NCBI GenBank assembly: GCA_020356305.1
Contig: CP070636.1
Coordinates: 961,147 to 966,155, forward strand
Length of the DNA: 5,009 nt
From: Candidatus Bathyarchaeota archaeon
Lineage (GTDB): Archaea > Thermoproteota > Bathyarchaeia > Bathyarchaeales > Bathyarchaeaceae
Direction of reading: 5' to 3'
In this document: piece after piece, positions 1 through 4,447 of the stretch
Layout: every line of letters starts with the position of its first letter
Numbering within the stretch: the stretch's first letter is position 1
Translations under genes and position numbers: made by a program
Notes under the pieces: model-generated
The model's input: only the letters and a program-made list of their open reading frames with translations
What the model was told of the DNA's origin: nothing
Databases searched by the model: none

Positions 1-1413
1 AGAAAATATTGGTATCCACCTGTGCCCAACAATGGAGATGACACTGCCAAATATGCGCCCTATGGCATGCGAAAAATTGAAGCCTTGCTGATTAGGGAAT
101 TTGGCGCAAAAAATGTTGCGGTGGTGCATCCAGACAACCTGAAAAAGGTTGTGGGACCGAAAACGAAAGTCATCGGCATATCTTCTATGGAACCAGCTGG
201 AACAGGTTTTGTCAGTCGAACTTACACCTCTTTTGTGGGCTTTGGCGGAGAACCCGTGGCGGCTGCAGAATTCAGAGACTTAGTAAGGATGCCAATTCTG
301 CGAAAATGGGGTGCTAAAATAATCCTCGGGGGCTCAGGCGCTTGGCAAATTCATAAGGCGAGGTCACAGCGGAAATATGGAATAGACTGCATCGTGATGG
401 GCGAAGGTGAGAAAACCGCTTTGAAAATTTTTCGCATGGTTTTCCATGGCAAGAGGCTTCCTCAAGTAGTTGAAACCGAATCACCTAATCCAGAAGAAAT
501 TCCATGCATCGTGCACCCGTCCATTTTTGGTACCGTGGAGATTACGCGAGGTTGCGGTCGTGGATGTAAGTTCTGCTCACCGACGTTGAGAAAAAGCTAC
601 TCCTTCTCCTTGGAACACATCTTGAAAGAAGTAGAATTGAACGCGAAAAACGGCACAAAGATGATTATTCTAGCCAGTGAAGACATCTTCTTGTACCAAT
701 CTAAAGGAAAATTTCTGCCAAATCGTGAGGCACTTGTGACGTTAATTAGATCAATTGCGGCTGTGCCTGGAGTCGAATATATTCAACTCGCTCACGCGTC
801 GTTGGCGCCTGTTGTTTATGATCCTGAACTGATCGAAGAGATTGGGCCAATTCTTCTTGAGAAAGCGAATTGGTTTACAAATGGCACTCGGCATAGCTCG
901 GTCGAAATTGGCATAGAGACAGGAAGCATTCGACTTATGAATGAACATATGAAAGGCAAGATGTTACCTTACAAACCCGAAGAGTGGCATGACATCGTGA
1001 CGAAAGGGATTGACATCTTGAACGAGAACCAGGTTTGGCCATTGGCAACATTTATCGTCGGATTGCCTGGTGAGACCGAGAAGGATACGATTGCGACGCT
1101 GGAACTGCTAACCAAGCTCAGACACAGCAAGATATTCTATGTACCTTTATTGTTTACTTCAGAAGAAGACTGCATGCTCAGAGAAGCACGGCACATGGAT
1201 TTGAAACATTTGACGCCGCTGCAGTGGGAGCTCATAGCCACATGCTGGGAACGCAACATAGAAGTTTTCGTTCCAAAGAGTCTTCAATGGAAGATGAGGC
1301 TTGCGGCAATGGTTGCCTATGCGCTGTATTATCGATGGAAACATGGCAGGAAAATCTTGAGTTCAATAATGAAAACTTTCGGAATGAAACAAAGATCGCA
1401 CGTGCCAGATTGA
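1..1413 (+). CDS. B12-binding-type radical SAM protein, 5'-truncated by window edge
   Basis: The frame is open from base 1, so the true start lies outside the window; the GTG at 22 is only the first possible start inside it. Residue numbers count from that GTG. Residues about 15-145 resemble the Rossmann-like cobalamin-binding region that precedes many radical SAM domains (VAVVHPD near 33-38, KVIGISS near 49-55, KIILGGSGAW near 99-108, VMGEGE near 125-130). No DxHxxG corrinoid motif is visible in this part. The radical SAM core follows: TRGCGRGCKFC holds the CxxxCxxC motif (C178, C182, C185) that would ligate the 4Fe-4S cluster and activate SAM. Further core-type motifs are VEIGIETGS near 294-302 and FIVGLPGET near 344-352. 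The C-terminus (about 425-460) is basic and partly hydrophobic. Known for the family: such proteins catalyse methylations or rearrangements. The substrate is unknown here. The next gene on the same strand also suggests corrinoid chemistry. Confidence 0.9.
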   Translation, partial: RKYWYPPVPNNGDDTAKYAPYGMRKIEALLIREFGAKNVAVVHPDNLKKVVGPKTKVIGISSMEPAGTGFVSRTYTSFVGFGGEPVAAAEFRDLVRMPILRKWGAKIILGGSGAWQIHKARSQRKYGIDCIVMGEGEKTALKIFRMVFHGKRLPQVVETESPNPEEIPCIVHPSIFGTVEITRGCGRGCKFCSPTLRKSYSFSLEHILKEVELNAKNGTKMIILASEDIFLYQSKGKFLPNREALVTLIRSIAAVPGVEYIQLAHASLAPVVYDPELIEEIGPILLEKANWFTNGTRHSSVEIGIETGSIRLMNEHMKGKMLPYKPEEWHDIVTKGIDILNENQVWPLATFIVGLPGETEKDTIATLELLTKLRHSKIFYVPLLFTSEEDCMLREARHMDLKHLTPLQWELIATCWERNIEVFVPKSLQWKMRLAAMVAYALYYRWKHGRKILSSIMKTFGMKQRSHVPD

Positions 1414-1484
1414 GAAGCTGAGTATCAAAAAAACATAAAATGCGCGCGCGACTGACTTTCAGGTGTATATTGTGGTGTCTGTTG

Positions 1485-2168
1485 ATGCATGTGGTTGACC
1501 ATATAGCTGTTAAGTATGACGATGAAGAGTTATGGCGGGAGCTTAAGGTGGAGACGCTGAAAGGGAAAAAGGAGGAAATCCTTGCTCTGATCGAAGAGAG
1601 CCGTGAACTGATTGAACCGAAAGCCGTGTACACATATCTGAAAGTCGTCAAGATTGCTGGAGACAGCGTGCACTTGGACAGCGGTGATGTATTGAAAGGT
1701 GTAATTCTCGCCGACATGTTAAGGTGCGGTCAAAAAGTTGCTCCCCATGTAGTTACTTTGGGCCCCAAGCTTGAAGACCGTTCGTCAAAGCTTGCAACAG
1801 AGAACGTTTTTCACTCCTTTATGCTGAGCAAAATTGGGGATTATGCCTTGGAACTCGCTAGAGAGAACATAGAAACGCTTGTGGAGCAATCATTGGGAGA
1901 CAAAGTTTCCGACTTCGGTCCCGGAGAGGGTACAGGAGAACTCTTCGGCCTCGAACAACAGACAGTTTTATTCCATATTCTCCAACCCTTCAAGAGTATA
2001 GGAGTACAGCTTACACCCAAATACTTGATGATACCGAAAAAATCGCAGTCAGGCGTATTCGCCGTCACAGACGAAGAATACGTCGCCTGCCAATATTGCC
2101 CCAAGACATGTGAATATAGAAAATCAACTTTCACGGGAAAATACAAGCCTCGTCGAATCTCTATTTAA
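1485..2168 (+). CDS. MetH activation-domain-like (B12/SAM) protein with C-terminal cysteine cluster
   Basis: This soluble protein resembles the SAM-binding activation domain of cobalamin-dependent methionine synthase, encoded alone without the catalytic modules. I prefer the ATG at 1485 (227 residues): GGTGT lies at 1474-1478, six bases upstream, and family-like sequence (IAVKYDDEEL, then PKAVYTYLKV) begins just after it. The frame also allows an ATG at 1440 (242 residues, used for numbering here), but that start has no visible ribosome-binding site and adds an odd FRCILWCLL segment. The diagnostic region is 159-206: GPGEGTGELFGLEQQ, then LFHIL, IGVQLTPKYLMIPKKSQSGV. Where E. coli MetH has RPAPGY for SAM binding, this protein reads DFGPGE, so the usual Arg and Tyr are missing. 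The end carries C217, C220 and C224 (CQYCPKTC), as I recall for stand-alone archaeal and anaerobe relatives. It follows the radical SAM gene by 71 bp (26 bp from the earlier ATG), probably in one operon. A role in reductive reactivation or handling of a corrinoid is inferred. Confidence 0.83.
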   Translation: MHVVDHIAVKYDDEELWRELKVETLKGKKEEILALIEESRELIEPKAVYTYLKVVKIAGDSVHLDSGDVLKGVILADMLRCGQKVAPHVVTLGPKLEDRSSKLATENVFHSFMLSKIGDYALELARENIETLVEQSLGDKVSDFGPGEGTGELFGLEQQTVLFHILQPFKSIGVQLTPKYLMIPKKSQSGVFAVTDEEYVACQYCPKTCEYRKSTFTGKYKPRRISI

Positions 2169-2191
2169 CGCTACTGCAAGCGCACAGTCGA

Positions 2192-3253
2192 TTATTGATA
2201 GACTCTTCTTATGACCTTGAGAGCGTGCAGAGTGATCCATTTGTTAGGCTTTCCTTTTTGTCCCAGACTTGTATGCATTCTTCCAGAGGGAGTACGTTCC
2301 AAAATCCATTTTCCTTCCGCATTCTGCTTTTCAAGAACAATTTTGAGAGCATCATCTATTCTTTTGTCCTTTGTGAATCCAAGTTTTGTTACAACTGAAA
2401 GTCCTCTTAAAATGTCATAGAAGAACCATGGAAAGCCCAACTCCAGCCATGCCTCATTTATTACCCTAAACTCGTGGTGATCAGCTCTAAACAATCTATG
2501 CATCAAAAGAAACTCTGCTCCCCTCTTGGCAGTTACCTTTATACTTTGGGGCTCAAGGGCTGCTGGTAGCTCAGAGAAGGCGTCTAGGGGTGTTATTGTT
2601 CCCATGAAGCAACTGTGCGTATCTTTGATGTGGGCTTTCCAGTAGGGGCACAGCCAGCCTCCGTCTTTGTTCTGAACGTTCACCAGCCAGTTCAAAGCTC
2701 TTCTTACTCTTTCATCGCTGGCATACCCAAGGTTGATTAGAGAGGCTGCAACATTTCCGGTTAGACATGACATTTCATATTCTCGAATCTTCTCTTTAGC
2801 CCAGGCTTCAAAGGGGGGAGGCTTCCTTCCTCTCTTCAACGTTTTTTCCTTAATCCAACGATATTCTTCCTTCGCCCCTTCTTCCTTAAATGTAGAGAAT
2901 CCGCCTTCAGCAAGTTGAAATTGGAAGATGTATTCACAGGCTTTTCTGACACGTTCCTCGCTTTTGTCGAGACCCAGCTGACCCAAAATCATGATCTGCC
3001 AATATGTGCTCTTGTATTTGGGATGATACGGTCGCTCAGCCGATTCCCAATATCCCTGGAATTTCTGTTTGCTGAATATCTTGGTGGTCTTCTCGTAGTT
3101 CCTGATGTTTTTCCTTGTTTTGACGACCTCCGAGGAATCTTCAGGATAGTCCAAGAGATCTCTTAGAGTAAAGCAACGCACAGATGGATTCTCCTTTTCC
3201 AATAACCATTCTGTAGGGTCAGCCCTAAGAACTGTTTTCCAGTTTTGAGCCAA
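2192..3253 (-). CDS. alpha/alpha-toroid protein (prenyltransferase/squalene-cyclase-like repeats)
   Basis: This 353-residue protein has helical repeats ending in QW-like motifs: QFQLAEGGF (111-119), VQNKDGGW (193-200) and KQNAEGKW (309-316). These are typical of the alpha-toroid fold shared by squalene-hopene cyclases, prenyltransferase beta subunits and many uncharacterised proteins. The N-terminus (ADPTEWLLEKENPSVRCFTLRDLL, 11-34) and the C-terminal GKPNKWITLHAL (334-345) match a family I recall as widespread in archaea and bacteria, often loosely labelled prenyltransferase. There is no DxDD cyclase motif, so cyclase activity is unlikely. Possible metal ligands are C163 (SCLTGN), C202 (GGWLC), H208, H213 and C215 (HIKDTHSC), and H259/H260. 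The start is TTG: an in-frame TAG lies directly upstream, GGAG at 3267-3264 is ten bases away, and the first internal ATG (codon 88) is too late. It appears to be transcribed alone, convergent with the B12 cluster. The function is unknown. Confidence 0.85.
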   Translation of the reverse strand: MAQNWKTVLRADPTEWLLEKENPSVRCFTLRDLLDYPEDSSEVVKTRKNIRNYEKTTKIFSKQKFQGYWESAERPYHPKYKSTYWQIMILGQLGLDKSEERVRKACEYIFQFQLAEGGFSTFKEEGAKEEYRWIKEKTLKRGRKPPPFEAWAKEKIREYEMSCLTGNVAASLINLGYASDERVRRALNWLVNVQNKDGGWLCPYWKAHIKDTHSCFMGTITPLDAFSELPAALEPQSIKVTAKRGAEFLLMHRLFRADHHEFRVINEAWLELGFPWFFYDILRGLSVVTKLGFTKDKRIDDALKIVLEKQNAEGKWILERTPSGRMHTSLGQKGKPNKWITLHALKVIRRVYQ

Positions 3254-3323
3254 CTATTTTCAACTCCACTGATTCCCTGTGTTCGTCCTCATATCGAAAG
3301 CAAAATCTCATTGAACGTTAAGC

Positions 3324-3338
3324 CTTAAATTACTTTAA
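3324..3338 (-). promoter_or_regulatory. candidate archaeal BRE/TATA for the toroid gene
   Basis: Read on the minus strand, TTAAAG (3338-3333) followed by TAATTTAAG (3332-3324) resembles a BRE plus TATA box. Transcription would begin near 3300, giving a leader of about 50 bases that includes the GGAG ribosome-binding site at 3267-3264. The region is AT-rich, so such a match can arise by chance. Confidence 0.3.
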
Positions 3339-3473
3339 GAGATCATAAAGCCGAAACAAAAGAATCGATCCCTAAAGACCTTGGATTTGACGCCTTCCAT
3401 AGGACCCACAATTTTGGTCGCGCGCGCAGAAGAACGTAGTATGTGCACTTAGAAACAGAGGTACGACTAATCT

Positions 3474-3487
3474 AAAAACTTTTTAAG
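3474..3487 (+). promoter_or_regulatory. candidate archaeal BRE/TATA for the small coiled-coil gene
   Basis: AAAAA (3474-3478) followed by CTTTTTAAG (3479-3487) resembles a BRE/TATA pair. Transcription would start near 3508, about 30 bases before the ATG at 3539. The leader would contain a C-rich run (3510-3514) and the GAGGGCGGTGG region, whose CCCT and AGGG could pair weakly. This is a visual match only. Confidence 0.4.
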
Positions 3488-3528
3488 AGAGATGGGGAAG
3501 GTTAAGCGTCCCCCTAGACGAAGAGGGC

Positions 3529-3533
3529 GGTGG
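3529..3533 (+). promoter_or_regulatory. ribosome-binding site deciding the start at 3539
   Basis: GGTGG lies five bases before the ATG at 3539 and resembles the archaeal GGTGA/GGAGG consensus. The alternative GTG start at 3530 lies inside this motif and would have only GAGGG two bases upstream, which is too close. Confidence 0.5.
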
Positions 3534-3538
3534 ATGCT

Positions 3539-3745
3539 ATGAGCACTGAAGAGAACCTTGAGAAGAAAGCTGAAGAACTTGAGAAAGAATTGAGATGGTT
3601 AGAGCGGAAATTTCGTAGATCTGGAGTTGATTCCCAACTTGGAATGAAAACTTTGTTACGCATGCAAAAGCGAACACACGATTTTCTCATATGGTTCGTC
3701 AAAAGATATATAGAAGAAACGAAGAAAAACGGCGAACCCACGTAA
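3539..3745 (+). CDS. small charged coiled-coil-like protein of unknown function
   Basis: This is a 68-residue protein. The first half (STEENLEKKAEELEKELRWLERKF) is Glu/Lys-rich with leucines at helical spacing, as expected of a short amphipathic helix or coiled coil. The second half (TLLRMQKRTHDFLIWFVKRYIEE) is another amphipathic helix with an aromatic patch, so a helical hairpin that forms oligomers or binds a partner is plausible. There is no signal peptide, cysteine motif or clear membrane span. I chose the ATG at 3539 because GGTGG (3529-3533) lies five bases upstream. A GTG at 3530 would add three residues but overlaps that site. A candidate promoter lies about 50 bases upstream, and no gene follows closely on this strand, so it is probably expressed alone. 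I do not recognise the family. Short helical reading frames can be spurious, but the start signals favour a real gene. Confidence 0.62.
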   Translation: MSTEENLEKKAEELEKELRWLERKFRRSGVDSQLGMKTLLRMQKRTHDFLIWFVKRYIEETKKNGEPT

Positions 3746-4016
3746 ACAATAGGTTTCAAAAGAAAGAATAGCGTCCAACATTTTGGAAGCAAGATTTGCG
3801 CGAAACTTGATGAAGCATTTATGCGGGCATTTTTGGTGTTAGACTGAGGTTCTGAAGATTAACTCTCCCAGTTTTGAGCAGGGAAGGCGTTCGTATAAGA
3901 ATGAAGATATTGAAAGCTTTTTCTAAACACCCTAGGTGCGCACATAAGCCAAACTTCTACCCCTGTGAGTTGCGCGCCTTCAAAACAAGGAAGCACAGAT
4001 TGCTCTAAGAATGTGA

Positions 4017-4046
4017 GGGGCGGAATTTCGACACGGATTTACTAGT
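4017..4046 (-). repeat. tRNA-3'-end-like repeat, copy A
   Basis: This 30-base copy matches 4418-4447 at 25 of 30 positions, in the same orientation and 401 bases away. Read on the minus strand it begins ACTAGTAAAT and ends TTCCGCCCC. Here ACTAGT extends to a perfect 10-base palindrome, TTACTAGTAA. It starts about 44 bases beyond the stop codon of the minus-strand four-cysteine gene. This copy has lost the CCA-like end seen in copy B (CCCCTCACAT instead of CCCCCCGCACCA), so it looks more decayed. Confidence 0.7.
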
Positions 4047-4069
4047 AACAACACATGACAGCATCTAAC

Positions 4070-4074
4070 AAAAA
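4070..4074 (-). terminator. possible U-tract terminator after the four-cysteine gene
   Basis: On the minus strand, CCCCCATTTTTG places five T about 16 bases after the TGA stop of the four-cysteine gene. Archaeal RNA polymerase can stop at short U-rich tracts without a hairpin. The tract is short and could be coincidental. Confidence 0.3.
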
Positions 4075-4089
4075 TGGGGGAAGTGACAT

Positions 4090-4305
4090 TCATTTGGATT
4101 TGATCAAATAGATTCTCTGATGGTTCTGAAATGCCTTGAATCGAGGACAAGAAGCAAATCCTTCAGAGTTTTGACAGAAATCCTTTAGCTCATCTTTTGT
4201 AGGCTTGTAGAAAATTATGTTTTCCGTTGCTCTTAGTGGTTGTGCGTGACAAAAAAATGTGACACGTCCGCCCACAGTCCCTGCGGTAAGATATATACAA
4301 TCCAT
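4090..4305 (-). CDS. small four-cysteine protein, possible metal binder, unknown function
   Basis: This 71-residue protein begins MDCIYLTAGTVGGRV and ends RIYLIKSK. Its cysteines are C3, C19 (followed by H20), C44 and C53, the last two in the setting DFCQNSEGFASCPRF. The spacing, a first cysteine near the N-terminus, a YC/FC in the middle, then C-x8-CPR, resembles small cysteine-bearing archaeal proteins or domains that may hold zinc or an Fe-S cluster. That resemblance is from memory and the metal is inferred. There is no signal peptide or membrane span. The start is well supported: ATG at 4305, GGTGAG at 4314-4309 and AGGAG at 4320-4316 upstream, and a TATA-like box near 4340. It is transcribed in the same direction as the ABC ATPase gene, whose stop is 137 bp upstream, but its own promoter suggests separate expression. 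The overlapping plus-strand frame is a shadow. Confidence 0.72.
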   Translation of the reverse strand: MDCIYLTAGTVGGRVTFFCHAQPLRATENIIFYKPTKDELKDFCQNSEGFASCPRFKAFQNHQRIYLIKSK

Positions 4306-4308
4306 ACA

Positions 4309-4320
4309 CTCACCACTCCT
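4309..4320 (-). promoter_or_regulatory. strong double ribosome-binding site of the four-cysteine gene
   Basis: The minus strand reads AGGAGTGGTGAG, then TGT, then ATG. It holds two matches to the archaeal anti-Shine-Dalgarno sequence: AGGAG ten bases from the start, and GGTGA four bases from it. It is the clearest translation signal in the window and the main reason to accept this short gene. Confidence 0.65.
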
Positions 4321-4336
4321 AATACATTAAATGTGA

Positions 4337-4347
4337 AATATAAATCT
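4337..4347 (-). promoter_or_regulatory. candidate TATA box for the four-cysteine gene
   Basis: On the minus strand AGATTTATATT contains TTTATATT (4344-4337). Initiation about 25 bases downstream would fall near 4315, giving a leader of only about ten bases that still carries GGTGA. It lies between repeat copy B and the gene, so the gene probably has its own promoter. Confidence 0.45.
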
Positions 4348-4409
4348 AAGACACAGTGTGAATGCATGCGGAAGGAAGCGTTTCTTTCGCTTTCGGAAAA
4401 TCTATCCGT

Positions 4410-4447
4410 TGGTGCGGGGGGCGGGATTTTGACGCCAATTTACTAGT
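4410..4447 (-). repeat. tRNA-3'-end-like repeat, copy B (core 4418-4447)
   Basis: The core matches copy A at 25 of 30 positions. On the minus strand the copy starts at the stop codon of the ABC ATPase gene (TAG inside ACTAGT) and runs on to CCCGCCCCCCGCACCA. That matches the end of an archaeal tRNA: T-arm 3' strand CCCGC, then a C-rich acceptor strand, a discriminator A and CCA (4412-4410). TCAAAAT stands where a T-loop would be. The 5' T-stem strand does not pair in the normal register, though GGCG (4436-4433) could pair with CGCC nearby. No D-arm, anticodon arm or matching 5' acceptor strand is visible upstream, where the ATPase coding region lies. It is therefore not a functional tRNA. It may be a tRNA-derived dispersed repeat or a gene-end element. 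Confidence 0.6.

Larger units (their letters stand above)
3746..4089. other. 344-bp stretch without a convincing gene
   Basis: No reading frame here combines useful length with a ribosome-binding site. The best is a 35-codon frame at 3901-4008 (MKILKAFSKHP...), which has no suitably spaced site. Near the left end, ATGCGGGCAT at 3821-3830 runs into five T (3830-3834) and could help end transcription from the small coiled-coil gene, but its loop would be only two bases. The right part holds repeat copy A (4017-4046) and a run of five A at 4070-4074, which is a U-tract on the minus strand. No tRNA or clear C/D-box RNA was found by eye. Confidence 0.55.

Noticed and set aside
1232..1717. 161-codon minus-strand reading frame across the end of the radical SAM gene and the start of the MetH-like gene
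   Set aside because: It is antisense to two well-supported family genes, its translation is Ser/Arg-rich without recognisable motifs, and it has no clear start signals. It is a shadow frame.
3514..3792. 92-codon minus-strand frame over the small coiled-coil gene
   Set aside because: The Phe/Ser-rich translation is what the antisense of a Glu/Lys-rich helix gives, and the plus strand has the ribosome-binding site.
3808..3847. C/D-box-like small RNA (TGATGA at 3808-3813, CTGA at 3844-3847)
   Set aside because: There is no internal D'/C' pair at usual spacing and no terminal stem. Short boxes like these occur by chance.
3901..4008. 35-codon plus-strand frame (MKILKAFSKHP...)
   Set aside because: It has no well-spaced ribosome-binding site, no recognisable motif, and a length expected by chance.
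4098..4109. Perfect 12-base palindrome ATTTGATCAAAT as an operator
   Set aside because: It lies inside the last codons of the four-cysteine gene (around LIK), away from any promoter, and is easily produced by AT-rich coding sequence.
4240..4446. 68-codon plus-strand frame ending SVGAGGGILTPIY
   Set aside because: It overlaps the better-supported four-cysteine gene in antisense. Its tail resembles the GAGGG-type peptides produced by translating the reverse complement of tRNA 3' ends, so it reflects the repeat and not a protein.
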